In this document: positions 18,217-26,407 of the stretch, in pieces
Numbering within the stretch: position 1 is the first letter of the stretch
Layout: each line of letters begins with the position of its first letter
Origin: DAOUJI01 sp965219565
GTDB taxonomy: Bacteria > Chloroflexota > Dehalococcoidia > Lucifugimonadales > JAGWBF01
Direction of reading: 5' to 3'
Length of the DNA: 64,000 bases
Assembly (NCBI GenBank): GCA_965219565.1
Contig: OZ244780.1
Span: 2,480,001 to 2,544,000 of the forward strand
Made by a program: the position numbers and the translations under genes
Notes under the pieces: model-generated
Database searches by the model: none
Seen by the model: only the letters and a program-made list of their open reading frames with translations
Told to the model about the DNA's origin: nothing

Positions 18217-18573
18217 TCACCTTTCATTTTCCATCTGGTCCATGGCAGAACCCAAGACTCCGTTGACGAACTTTGGAGAGGTTTCCGCTCCGAACACCTT
18301 TGCCAACTCCACCGCTTCGTTTATAGCGACCTTGCGGGGAGTGTCCGATCTGTAGTGCATCTCGTAGAGGGCCAAACGCAAAATGTTGCGTTCCACCGCC
18401 GGAAGTTGGCCGACCGGCCAGGCCGGAGCAAACCGTTGGATGTGTTTATCTATTTCACTTCTCCGCTCCCGGACGCCTTCCGTCAGCTCCATTGCGTAGT
18501 TTGAGGACTCCTCAGTCAGCCCCGCTTCTTCCCCAAGCCAACGCAATGAGGACTCGGCCGGGTGCGCTACCAA
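18217..18573 (-). CDS. nusB: NusB-like transcription antitermination factor, start unresolved
   Basis: The frame encodes the NusB fold: helical segments DKHIQRFAPAWPVGQLPAVERNILRLALYEM and the signature KVAINEAVELAKVFG, ending KFVNGVLGSAMDQ. NusB with NusE (S10) binds boxA RNA during rRNA antitermination. The listed TTG start omits helix 1. The same frame continues upstream as SKARVAALQALFEAD (to about 18627), the classic NusB N-terminus. However, no ATG, GTG or TTG occurs before the in-frame stop inside fabD. A rare start codon such as CTG, or a small sequence error, is therefore likely, and the true protein is probably about 138 residues. Confidence 0.8.
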   Translation of the reverse strand: MVAHPAESSLRWLGEEAGLTEESSNYAMELTEGVRERRSEIDKHIQRFAPAWPVGQLPAVERNILRLALYEMHYRSDTPRKVAINEAVELAKVFGAETSPKFVNGVLGSAMDQMENER

Positions 18574-18689
18574 GTCGGCTTCGAACAGGGCTTGCAGGGC
18601 GGCGACCCGGGCCTTGCTCCTGGGATTGACGGGCGCGGGGGCCCGCCGTGATGTCGTCTGGTTAGCGAAAGCCCAATCCCTCTCAACCG

Positions 18690-19676
18690 CTACGCCAAGG
18701 CGGACGCCGTGGCGACTTGCCTGGCTGTTTCCAGGTCGGCCACGTTCATGATATCAAGAGACCGGTCTTTGTAAATCGAGTCTGAGCTGATTCGCTTGAT
18801 AAGACCGCCCAGTACGCGCCCCGGGCCGAACTCGATAAAGCCGGACACTCCCTCATCTATCATACGGCCCACCGACTGCTTCCACCGTACGCAACTGCAG
18901 AGCTGGGTCCTGAGCTCTGCCCTTACCATTTCAGCGGTGGTCAAGGGGTCGGACGTGGCGTTGGCAATGATGGGTATATCAGGATCTCTGATGGTGATTT
19001 CGTCGATCGCGGCGCTAAGACCTTCCTGCGCCGGGGACATAAGGGTGGAGTGGAAAGCTCCACTGACCGGCAAGGGTATGGCCCTCTTGGCGCCCCGGAT
19101 GGATGCCATATCCAAGGCCCGCGCCACACAGAGCTTGTCCCCGCTTATGACGATTTGGCCGCCTCCGTTGATGTTGGCTATCTGCGCCCCAGTTTCCATA
19201 CAGACTTCGGCCAGGGTCGTCTCATCGAGACCCAGGATGGCAGCCATGCTTCCAGGCCGCTGGTCGCAAGCCTCTTGCATCAGGCGCCCACGTTCTCGCA
19301 CTAACCTGAAGCCGTCTTCAAGGTCCACTGCGCCGGACACCACCAACGAGGTGTATTCTCCCAAGCTGTGTCCCGCCACCGCAGCCGGCACGTACTGGAC
19401 CTGGCCATGCATTTCCTCCATGGCTCGAAGACACGCCAAGCTCGTCGCCATTATGGCCGGCTGCGAGTTGACGGTCTTCTCCAGTTCTTCCTGGGGACCC
19501 TCGAATATGATTTCCGTCAGATGGGCGCCAAGGATTTCATCGACTTGGTCGAAAACTCCTCTGGCCGCTTCGGAACTCTTATAGAGTTCCGAACCCATCC
19601 CTACGAACTGCGATCCCTGGCCTGGGAATACGTATGCAATTTTAAGTGACTCGTCGGTTCCCTCAGTAGCCGCCAT
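18690..19676 (-). CDS. fabD: Malonyl-CoA:ACP transacylase
   Basis: A 328-residue FabD. It starts with AYVFPGQGSQFVGMG, carries the nucleophile elbow GHSLGEYTSL (Ser104), the malonyl-carboxylate-binding Arg in RLVRERGRLMQ, and the catalytic His region PVSGAFHSTLM. It moves malonyl from CoA to the acyl carrier protein. The partners acpP and accDA are on the same strand within 7 kb, while fabH, fabG and plsX are absent from the immediate cluster. Confidence 0.95.
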   Translation of the reverse strand: MAATEGTDESLKIAYVFPGQGSQFVGMGSELYKSSEAARGVFDQVDEILGAHLTEIIFEGPQEELEKTVNSQPAIMATSLACLRAMEEMHGQVQYVPAAVAGHSLGEYTSLVVSGAVDLEDGFRLVRERGRLMQEACDQRPGSMAAILGLDETTLAEVCMETGAQIANINGGGQIVISGDKLCVARALDMASIRGAKRAIPLPVSGAFHSTLMSPAQEGLSAAIDEITIRDPDIPIIANATSDPLTTAEMVRAELRTQLCSCVRWKQSVGRMIDEGVSGFIEFGPGRVLGGLIKRISSDSIYKDRSLDIMNVADLETARQVATASALA

Positions 19677-19835
19677 TTTGCATCATCCCTCTACATCGAC
19701 TAAGTTCGATTGACATAAGAAAATACATGAAATAAGCCCGTTGTGCAACCCTAGAACACCCGTGTATGCGCCTCGTTCCACCTCCTGCCCATGAAAGCCC
19801 CCTCCCAATGCGCCAATATTCTGGCTGCGAGTGGC

Positions 19836-20021
19836 CTATACTTCTCCTGTGTCCAAGACCCGGCGCCCCTTATAGGAACCGCAGCTTGGGCACGCCCGGT
19901 GGGCCAGCTTGGCGCTCCTGCACTGGGGACACCGCCCCGGATGCACGGCCTTTAGCTTGTAGTGGGCCAATCTCTTGCCCTGCCTGGATTTGGTCAGTTT
20001 TTTTACTGGAAGCGCACCCAT
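19836..20021 (-). CDS. rpmF: 50S ribosomal protein L32
   Basis: A 61-residue basic protein starting MGALPVKKLTKSRQGKR. It has a zinc ribbon made from CPQC and CPSC, so it is the zinc-binding form of L32. The open frame begins further upstream at 20108, but the family starts at this Met. It lies immediately downstream of the YceD gene, the widely conserved yceD-rpmF pairing. Confidence 0.95.
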   Translation of the reverse strand: MGALPVKKLTKSRQGKRLAHYKLKAVHPGRCPQCRSAKLAHRACPSCGSYKGRRVLDTGEV

Positions 20022-20053
20022 GTCTTCAACTCTTTCTGCTTGAAATTTCAGGC

Positions 20054-20596
20054 CTATGCTGGCCTGGGTTCGGATGTTTGCCCAAGAAGCCCTTGCAGCG
20101 GCCCCCACCGAGAGTCCACACCACTGTCTTCACACTGACATTCGTCCACGTTCTTGTCCACTCCGCACATTTGGCAAATGCCCATGCAAAGGGAGTCACA
20201 GAGTGGCTTCATAGGTTCGGCGGCAATCAGCCCCTGCCTTAGACCTTCGCTCAAATCGAGGATATGGCGGTGTGTGATAGTGAACGACGATGGATCGGCC
20301 CCGTCGGGGAGACGCACACGGCCGCCGGTGGCGACGTCGACGGTGGGATAATACTCTTCCCTGATCGAAAGACGCTGGCGGCTTTCGAAGGTCTTAAGGC
20401 ACCGGCAACAAACTGCGGGGATACGCACGTCTACTCCGGCGTCCACCCAGATGCCTTTGTCCGTTCGCATCATTACGACTTTACCGCTACAGCGGACCGG
20501 AGGTTCCCCTTCGCTGCTGTCAAACTCGGCATCCACTTCAAAGGTACGGGTTGAGCCCACCCGCTCCTTCATAAGTTGTGACACATTATATTCCAA
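20054..20596 (-). CDS. YceD/DUF177-family protein
   Basis: A 180-residue DUF177 protein. It includes DAGVDVRIPAVCCRCLKTFESRQRLSIREEYYP, the hydrophobic strand DLSEGLRQGLIAAEPMKPLC, and a four-Cys cluster CDSLCMGICQMCGVDKN that looks metal-binding. Family members are linked to 23S rRNA metabolism and almost always precede rpmF, as here. The short C-terminal tail overlaps no other gene. Regulation is probably shared with rpmF. Confidence 0.88.
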   Translation of the reverse strand: MEYNVSQLMKERVGSTRTFEVDAEFDSSEGEPPVRCSGKVVMMRTDKGIWVDAGVDVRIPAVCCRCLKTFESRQRLSIREEYYPTVDVATGGRVRLPDGADPSSFTITHRHILDLSEGLRQGLIAAEPMKPLCDSLCMGICQMCGVDKNVDECQCEDSGVDSRWGPLQGLLGQTSEPRPA

Positions 20597-20729
20597 CGTA
20601 TGTCAGGCCCCATCCTAGATAGGACAGGTGTAATTATATGGGCCGTCTACGTAAGGGTGTCAATCCCTTGTAACACTAGGTGACTTCGCTTTATCACAAC
20701 GGGCGTGTTCGCACCTGTTCCGAAAGAAG

Positions 20730-21128
20730 TCAGGGCATGGACTCTCGAATGAAATCTATTATGTCCTGGGTTGAGGTGCCTGGTCCGAATATTCCCTTGA
20801 TTCCCATGTCTTCCAGGACGGGGCGGTCCACCTCTGGGATGATGCCGCCCGCCAGCACCGTGACGTCACCCATGTCCTTTTCTTTCAGTCCTTCCATGAT
20901 TGCCGGAAAAATCTCCATATGGGCGCCCGAAAGGATGCTGAGTCCGATGACGTTCACGTCCTCCTGAGAGGCCGCCTCCACTATCATCCTAGGGGTCTGG
21001 CGGATACCAGTGTAGATCACTTCCATGCCAGCGTCCCTCAGGGCTCTGGCTATGACCTTGGCTCCCCGGTCATGGCCGTCCAGACCCGGTTTGGCCACCA
21101 GCACACGAATAGTCTTGTTCTGGGTCAT
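20730..21128 (-). CDS. Methylmalonyl-CoA mutase, cobalamin-binding small subunit
   Basis: A 132-residue B12-binding domain. The base-off cobalamin motif DxHxxG is D17-G-H19-D-R-G22, followed by the SILSGAH and AGGIIPEVD segments that bury the nucleotide tail. It is the separately encoded C-terminal half of methylmalonyl-CoA mutase; the catalytic half is at 23004-24659. Together they interconvert (R)-methylmalonyl-CoA and succinyl-CoA. The longer frame beginning at 21632 covers the epimerase gene and is not real. The ATG at 21128 starts the domain exactly, and the epimerase gene lies 20 bases upstream. Confidence 0.93.
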   Translation of the reverse strand: MTQNKTIRVLVAKPGLDGHDRGAKVIARALRDAGMEVIYTGIRQTPRMIVEAASQEDVNVIGLSILSGAHMEIFPAIMEGLKEKDMGDVTVLAGGIIPEVDRPVLEDMGIKGIFGPGTSTQDIIDFIRESMP

Positions 21129-21148
21129 TTTGTCCTCTGAAGCTGTCT

Positions 21149-21562
21149 CTAGGGAGTCTGGACCAACTCGGTGAGTATACCATGCACCGACCGGGGGTGT
21201 ATGAAGGCGATGATGCCCGACAGTCCCTCTCTGGGTTCCTTGTCCACCAACTCCACGCCGTCCGCGGCCAGGTCCTTGAGGGAGTCTCCCACATTGTCCA
21301 CGTGCAGGGCCAGATGGTGGAGTCCTTCGCCCCTGCGTTCTATGAAGCGTCCTACTGCGGACTCCGGCGTCAGGGGTTCGAGCAGCTCGATGCGCGTCTC
21401 GCCAATGGGCAGCAGAGTCGCCTTGACTCCCTGGTCTTCCAGTGTCTCGATCTCGCCGGGCGGGACCTGAAAGAGGTCTTGAAACCGCTTCATGGCCGCT
21501 TCTATGTCTTTTACGGCCACGCCGATATGGTCTACGTAACGGGCTGCGCAACTTCCGCTCAA
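21149..21562 (-). CDS. mce: Methylmalonyl-CoA epimerase
   Basis: A 137-residue vicinal-oxygen-chelate protein. Metal ligands fit H12 (YVDHIGVAVKD), the His of GEGLHHLALHV and the late Glu of GILTELVQ. Two beta-alpha-beta-beta-beta modules are visible. It interconverts (S)- and (R)-methylmalonyl-CoA, linking propionyl-CoA carboxylation to the mutase. Its location directly upstream of the mutase small subunit supports the specific call over a generic glyoxalase. Confidence 0.92.
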   Translation of the reverse strand: MSGSCAARYVDHIGVAVKDIEAAMKRFQDLFQVPPGEIETLEDQGVKATLLPIGETRIELLEPLTPESAVGRFIERRGEGLHHLALHVDNVGDSLKDLAADGVELVDKEPREGLSGIIAFIHPRSVHGILTELVQTP

Positions 21563-21597
21563 GTCTTCCTCCTAGAGTCGCCTGTGAATCGCCAAAC

Positions 21598-22752
21598 TTA
21601 TACAGGATACTGGGACATAAGCTGCCTGGCAATGATGAGTCTTTGCACCTCCGACGTGCCCTCGTATATCGTCGTCACCCGGGCGTCGCGGAAGTAACGC
21701 TCCACAGGAGAGTCCTTGAAATAGCCATAGCCTCCGTGCACCTGGAGAGCCTGGGAGGTCACCTTCACAGCCATTTCGGAGGCCATCAGCTTGGCCATTG
21801 ACGCCTCATCGATAAAGGGCAATCCCTCGTCCTTCAGTGTGGCGGCGTGCATTGTGGCCACGCGTGCCGCAAAGACCTCGGTGGCCATGTCCGCCAGCAT
21901 GAACTGTATGGCCTGGTGCCCCGCCAGCGGTTTGCCAAAGGTCTCCCGCTGCTGAGCATATTTGACGGAAGCCTCCAAGGCTGCCTGGGCCATACCCACA
22001 CACTGGGCGGCTATTATGATGCGGCTGGAGTCCAGAATTTCCATGGCGTACCGGAAACCCCGTCCCTCCTCGCCCAGCCTGTTGGCCTCGGGGACTTTCA
22101 CGTTCTCGAAAACCAGCTCGCTGGTGCTGGAACCGCGTATGCCCATCTTCCCGTGCTGCTTGTGAATGTGAAATCCCGGAGCGCCTTTTTCTACGGCAAA
22201 GGCGGTGACGCCCCGGGAACCCTGGCTGCGGTCCAGGTTGGCGAACACCACTACGACGTCGGCGATGTCGGCATTGGTGATAAAGGTCTTGGAGCCGTTC
22301 AACACGTAGGCGCCGTTGGACCGGGCCGCTGTGGTCTCCATTCCCGCGGCGTCGGAGCCGCCCCTGGGTTCGGTGAGAGCCCAAGCCGCTATCTGTTCTC
22401 CTCTTGCCAGAGGCGGGACCAAGCGGAGCTTTTGCTCTTCGCTGCCGAACTTATACAGGGTGGTCACACCCAAGGATATATGGGCGACAAGGCATACGCT
22501 GGCTGAGGCGTCGCCCCTGGCCACTTCTTCTTCCACAATGGACATCTGGCGGTAACCGCCCCCGGAGCCTCCGTACTTTGGGTCGATGCCCATTCCGGTA
22601 AGGCCGAGGGCCGCCATTCCCTTCCAGTTCTCCCAGGAAAACTGCTCCTTTTCGTCTATCTCTTTGGAACGGGGCATCAGCTCCCGTTCGGCAAAGTCGC
22701 GGACGGTGTTCTGGAGCATCCTCTCTTCTTCTGTAAGCAGCAAGTTCGCCAT
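21598..22752 (-). CDS. Acyl-CoA dehydrogenase (short/branched-chain type)
   Basis: A 384-residue canonical acyl-CoA dehydrogenase. FAD-binding segments are AWALTEPRGGSDA and LNGSKTFITNADIADV. QVHGGYGYFKDSPVERYFRDAR and TIYEGTSEVQRLIIAR contain the catalytic Glu in YEGT, unlike the two atypical paralogues near 7 kb. It oxidises an acyl-CoA to the 2-enoyl-CoA and passes electrons to ETF. Adjacency to the epimerase suggests degradation of branched or odd-chain substrates to propionyl-CoA; the exact chain length is not predictable. Confidence 0.92.
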   Translation of the reverse strand: MANLLLTEEERMLQNTVRDFAERELMPRSKEIDEKEQFSWENWKGMAALGLTGMGIDPKYGGSGGGYRQMSIVEEEVARGDASASVCLVAHISLGVTTLYKFGSEEQKLRLVPPLARGEQIAAWALTEPRGGSDAAGMETTAARSNGAYVLNGSKTFITNADIADVVVVFANLDRSQGSRGVTAFAVEKGAPGFHIHKQHGKMGIRGSSTSELVFENVKVPEANRLGEEGRGFRYAMEILDSSRIIIAAQCVGMAQAALEASVKYAQQRETFGKPLAGHQAIQFMLADMATEVFAARVATMHAATLKDEGLPFIDEASMAKLMASEMAVKVTSQALQVHGGYGYFKDSPVERYFRDARVTTIYEGTSEVQRLIIARQLMSQYPV

Positions 22753-22798
22753 TTTATCCCCCTGGTTCGACCGCCTAGCTTGAATTCATCCCTCGACT

Positions 22799-22971
22799 CC
22801 CTCTCCCTTGACGGGAGAGGGCTGGGGTGAGGGTGATCCCCGGTCCGCTCTGAGCTTGTCGAAGGTTCTTCCCCCGCTCCCACATCTGGATTCCGGCCTC
22901 CGCCGGAATGACGAGTAAGGATGGGCTGTCGGTTCCCCCTCATGCCGACCTTCTCTCGACAGGGGAGAAGG
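22799..22971. repeat. Composite palindromic repeat (REP-pair), copy 1
   Basis: It starts with the hairpin CCCTCTCCC-TTGAC-GGGAGAGGG (22799-22821), followed by CTGGGGTGAGGGTG, and ends with CCTTCTC...GAGAAGG (22949-22971) preceded by CCCCCTCATG. The variable middle holds a separate hairpin (ATTCCGGC-CTCC-GCCGGAAT, 22890-22909). The same two end modules recur at 24722-24839 and, inverted, at 53819-53939. It fills the gap between the acyl-CoA dehydrogenase and mutase genes. Confidence 0.85.
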
Positions 22972-23003
22972 GGCAGCCGGACAGCTTTCGTTCCAACAAC
23001 CAG

Positions 23004-24659
23004 TTAGAAAGCTACGAACTCCTCCTGCTCCCCGAAGACCTCCCGAAGGACGTCGCATATCTCTCCGATGGTGCAGTAACTTTCCACGCATTCCAGAATG
23101 GCCGGGAGGGTGTTGTCCGTTCCTCTCGCAACTTCTTCCAGCCGCTTGAGAGCCAACGTCGCAGCCTCGTTGTCCCGCTCCCGCCTGAGAGTCTGAAGCC
23201 GTTCCACCTGCTGTCTGGACCCGGCCTCGTCGACTTTGAGCAGTCCCTCGATAGGAGGGCTTTCGGTGACGAACCTGTTGACTCCCACAATAATCTGTTC
23301 GCTCTGTTCAACCTGCTGCTGGTGAATGAAGGCGGCGTCCTGAATTTCCCTAATCTGGTAGCCGTTTTCCAAAGCCGAAACGGCGCCGCCCTGGGCGTCA
23401 ATTTTCTCGATGTATTCGAAAGCTTGCTTTTCCAACTGGGAGGTCAGGCTCTCGACGTAGTAGGAGCCTCCGAGGGGATCGACCACGTCGCCCACCCCGT
23501 TTTCGTAGGCCAGCACCTGCTGGGTTCGCAGCGACAGCTGGACAGACTCCTCGCTGGGCAACGCCAGGGCCTCGTCTCGGGAGTTGACGTGGAGGGACTG
23601 GGTTCCCCCTAGTATGGCGGCCAAGGCCTGCACAGTGGACCGGAGCAGGTTGTTGTCAGGCTGCTGGGCCGTCAGGGTGACGCCTGCCGTCTGGGTGTGG
23701 AAGCGCAGCATCCACGACCGGGGATTCTTGGCGCCGAACCTCTCCCTCATTATCTTGGCCCACATTCGGCGAGCGGCGCGGAACTTGGCCACCTCCTCGA
23801 ATAGGTTGTTCTGAGCAACGAAGAAGAAGGAGAGGCGTCCGGCGAACCGGTCCACGTCCAACCCGGCGTCGACGGCCGCTTGGACGTAGGCTATTGCGTT
23901 GGAGAAGGTGAAGGCCAACTCCTGGGCCGCGGTGGCCCCGGCTTCCCGCATGTGGTAGCCGCTGATGGAGATGGTGTTCCAACGAGGGACCTCTTCGGCA
24001 CAATAGCTGAAGACGTCCACGATGAGCCGCATTGAGGGCTTGGGCGGGTAGATGTAGGTGCCTCGGGCTATGTATTCCTTGAGGACGTCGTTCTGGAGAG
24101 TTCCGTTGAGCTCCGTGGCAGCGACGCCCTGCTTCTTTGCCACGGCAATATAGAAGGCCAGAAGCACCGGCGCCGTGGCGTTGATGGTCATGGAGGTGGA
24201 GACCTTGTCCAGAGGGATGCCGTCCAGCAGCGTCTCCATGTCCTGGAGGCTGCTTATTGGCACGCCAACCTTCCCTACTTCTCCCTTAGCAAGTTCGTGG
24301 TCCGAGTCGTAGCCGATTTGCGTCGGCAGATCGAAGGCCACGGAGAGACCCGTCTGGCCTTGTTCCAGCAGGTACTTGTAGCGGCGGTTGGACTCTTCCG
24401 CCGTAGCGAACCCGGAGTATTGCCGCATGGTCCAGATGCGGCCCCGGTACATGTTGGGCTGGACTCCACGGGTGAAGGGATATTCTCCCGGGTAACCGAG
24501 TTGGTCCTGGTAGTCAGGGTCCTGGACGTCCTCAGGGGTATAGATGGCGTCCTGGACTATCCCTGAAGACGTGACGAAGCTTTCTTTACGTTCCGGGAAC
24601 CGACTGACGGCAGGGTCCAGGGTTTCCTCCTGCCAGTCCTTCTTGGCGCGGCCGGTCAT
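23004..24659 (-). CDS. Methylmalonyl-CoA mutase, catalytic large subunit
   Basis: A 551-residue TIM-barrel subunit. It includes YPGEYPFTRGVQPNMYRGRIWTMRQYSGF, SVAFDLPTQIGYDSDH, the substrate-binding ISISGYHMREAGATA, and HTQTAGVTLTAQQPDNN. The stretch GTQSLHVNSRDEALALPSE is typical of the large chain. The B12 domain is absent and is supplied by the 132-residue subunit at 20730-21128. The split arrangement is known from archaea and several bacteria. The gene is bracketed by two copies of a composite palindromic repeat, so it is not tightly linked to its partner subunit. Confidence 0.94.
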   Translation of the reverse strand: MTGRAKKDWQEETLDPAVSRFPERKESFVTSSGIVQDAIYTPEDVQDPDYQDQLGYPGEYPFTRGVQPNMYRGRIWTMRQYSGFATAEESNRRYKYLLEQGQTGLSVAFDLPTQIGYDSDHELAKGEVGKVGVPISSLQDMETLLDGIPLDKVSTSMTINATAPVLLAFYIAVAKKQGVAATELNGTLQNDVLKEYIARGTYIYPPKPSMRLIVDVFSYCAEEVPRWNTISISGYHMREAGATAAQELAFTFSNAIAYVQAAVDAGLDVDRFAGRLSFFFVAQNNLFEEVAKFRAARRMWAKIMRERFGAKNPRSWMLRFHTQTAGVTLTAQQPDNNLLRSTVQALAAILGGTQSLHVNSRDEALALPSEESVQLSLRTQQVLAYENGVGDVVDPLGGSYYVESLTSQLEKQAFEYIEKIDAQGGAVSALENGYQIREIQDAAFIHQQQVEQSEQIIVGVNRFVTESPPIEGLLKVDEAGSRQQVERLQTLRRERDNEAATLALKRLEEVARGTDNTLPAILECVESYCTIGEICDVLREVFGEQEEFVAF

Positions 24660-24721
24660 CGGGACCTCCTTACGATATTAGGGAAAGATGCGTGTGTCCG
24701 CAGCCGGAGAAGGACTAAACT

Positions 24722-24839
24722 CCCTCTCCCTTGACGGGAGAGGGTTGGGGTGAGGGTGGTCCGAGCATCGATCCGTCGACGCGGCACAAAAATCACGTCC
24801 TTCCCCCTCATCCTAGCCTTCTCCCGCCAGGGGAGAAGG
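24722..24839. repeat. Composite palindromic repeat (REP-pair), copy 2
   Basis: It begins with CCCTCTCCC-TTGAC-GGGAGAGGG (24722-24744) plus TTGGGGTGAGGGTGG, and ends with CCCCCTCATCCTAG followed by CCTTCTCCC-GCCAG-GGGAGAAGG (24817-24839). The ends match copy 1; the middle differs. It lies upstream of the mutase large-subunit gene and downstream of an LLM oxidoreductase gene. Confidence 0.85.
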
Positions 24840-24865
24840 GACATTTGCGTTCACGGTTTGATAGT

Positions 24866-25804
24866 TCACTTGGAGAGGTGGCCTACGAGCTCGAGGGTCC
24901 TTTGCACGGTGGCTGTTTTGTCGGGGCCGGCCGCAACGGGAGATACCAGGACTTCCGTGGCCCCCATGTCCAGCACACCTTGCAGCTTGGACGCCACCTG
25001 GTCTTCGTTCCCCCAGAAGACAGTCCCGTCTATCATAGCGTCGCTCCACTTGCCCGCAGACGCCTCCGGGTAGCCTGAGGCAATGAACATTCTCTGGTAG
25101 AAGGGGAGGCGGGTGTTCATGATTTGCTCCCGTACCGCCTTCCTGACCTCTTCGGTGTTTTCATTGACGCACACAGGGGCATGGGCGATAAGGGGAGGCG
25201 TAGGGCGACCAGCCTTCTGGGCACCCGCTTCCATGGCAGGAAGGGCCACGTCCCTCAGGTACGGCGGTGGGCAGACCCAGCTTATGGCCCCGTCGGCGAC
25301 CTCGCCACACAGCTCGAAAGAGCCTTTTTGCAACGCCGACGCCATGACGGGCATGTCCATAGCCTCCGGGATAGTTCCCTCGGCCTTGTAGTGGTCTCCG
25401 TCGAACTCCACCGAGCCGGTCTGGATGAGCGCTTTCAGGATAAGGAGGTATTCCCGGAGATGCCCCAGGGGCGAGTTGAACTTGAACCCCATGCCCACCA
25501 TGCTGGGCCGGTGGCTGGGGCCCACGCCGAGGCGGAACCGGCCGGGAGCCAACTGCCCCAACGCCTGCACCTGTTGCACCATAACCAGAGGATGCCTTGG
25601 GTAGGTGGGCACGATGGACGTGCCGTATAACGCCTTCCCAGGCCTGGACGCGGCCACGGCCAGAACGGTCAGGCTGTCCAACCTTACCGCTCCGGTGGTC
25701 ATCCACGCGGCGGGAATACCCAGTTCCTCCACCCGGTCTATCTCGGCCAGGACCTCCTGGACCTTAGACCCTGCTACTGCTACTCCGATTAGCTTGTCAG
25801 TCAT
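24866..25804 (-). CDS. LLM-class flavin/F420-dependent oxidoreductase
   Basis: A 312-residue luciferase-like TIM barrel. Recognisable parts are YGTSIVPTYPRHPLVMVQQVQAL, APGRFRLGVGPSHRPSMVGMGF, HLREYLLILKALIQTG and the late WGNEDQVASKLQGVLDMGATEVLVSP. This resembles the F420-dependent branch more than FMN-dependent monooxygenases, but cofactor choice cannot be settled by eye. The substrate is unknown. It is the first of two LLM enzymes in the window (the other is at 46316-47323). Confidence 0.87.
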   Translation of the reverse strand: MTDKLIGVAVAGSKVQEVLAEIDRVEELGIPAAWMTTGAVRLDSLTVLAVAASRPGKALYGTSIVPTYPRHPLVMVQQVQALGQLAPGRFRLGVGPSHRPSMVGMGFKFNSPLGHLREYLLILKALIQTGSVEFDGDHYKAEGTIPEAMDMPVMASALQKGSFELCGEVADGAISWVCPPPYLRDVALPAMEAGAQKAGRPTPPLIAHAPVCVNENTEEVRKAVREQIMNTRLPFYQRMFIASGYPEASAGKWSDAMIDGTVFWGNEDQVASKLQGVLDMGATEVLVSPVAAGPDKTATVQRTLELVGHLSK

Positions 25805-25958
25805 GGCGCCCCCTTGAAAAAACTAGCGCAAAATGGCATTGGGAGACGTTTGCGAGTTTAGCAATCGGACGGGTAGGCGTCAACGACACGAATTGACACT
25901 CCGAAAAGCCTTCCTTACACTACTCGAAACCCGATTCATCCACCTGGAAGGTCCCCAT

Positions 25959-26405
25959 TTGACCGATGAGAAACGCGTCTCCGTAGCCCCGTCCCGCTTC
26001 AGGCTCACCGGAGAGGACGGCGCCGACGGCTCCCTGATAGGCACGGCCTGCAACCAATGCAGCGCCCACTTCTTCGGCAGCCTGGTCTTCTGCCAGAGTT
26101 GCTCTTCCAGCGACGTGCGTTCGGTAGAGCTGAGCCGAACAGGAAGCCTCTACAGCTACACCATCGTCCGGGCGCCTCCGGCGGGTTGGCAGGGAGACGT
26201 TCCCTATGCCCTTGGGCAAGTGCAGACCAAGGAAGGCCCCCACGTGATATCGGAGATAGTGGACACTCCTTTTGACAAAATCCGCGTGGGGATGGAACTG
26301 GAATTGACCGCGGCAGTGGGAGGCCAGGACTCTAAGGGCAACGACCTGGTGGTCTACAAGTGGAAACGTCCGGGCGCCGCCGCCCGCACTGTTGAAGGAG
26401 GGTGA
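25959..26405 (+). CDS. DUF35 OB-fold/zinc-ribbon acyl-CoA-binding protein
   Basis: A 148-residue protein with a rubredoxin-like zinc ribbon (C31, C34, C45, C48) followed by an OB-fold (TGSLYSYTIVRAPP, VPYALGQVQT, VGMELEL). DUF35 proteins bind acyl-CoA chains and pair with thiolases or retro-aldolases encoded next door, as in archaeal thiolase-HMG-CoA synthase complexes and ChsH2-Ltp2. The following gene is a thiolase, in line with that rule. The longer frame from 25833 lacks homology. A TTG at 25959 with GGAAGG seven bases upstream fits the domain start. Confidence 0.87.
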   Translation: MTDEKRVSVAPSRFRLTGEDGADGSLIGTACNQCSAHFFGSLVFCQSCSSSDVRSVELSRTGSLYSYTIVRAPPAGWQGDVPYALGQVQTKEGPHVISEIVDTPFDKIRVGMELELTAAVGGQDSKGNDLVVYKWKRPGAAARTVEGG

Positions 26406-26407
26406 AC

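Noticed and set aside
21149..21632. N-terminal part of the long 20730-21632 minus frame
   Set aside because: It overlaps the methylmalonyl-CoA epimerase in another frame; only the part from 21128 down is the cobalamin-binding subunit.
22799..24839. CRISPR array
   Set aside because: The repeated hairpins are few, irregularly spaced and of composite type, with no regular spacers and no cas genes.
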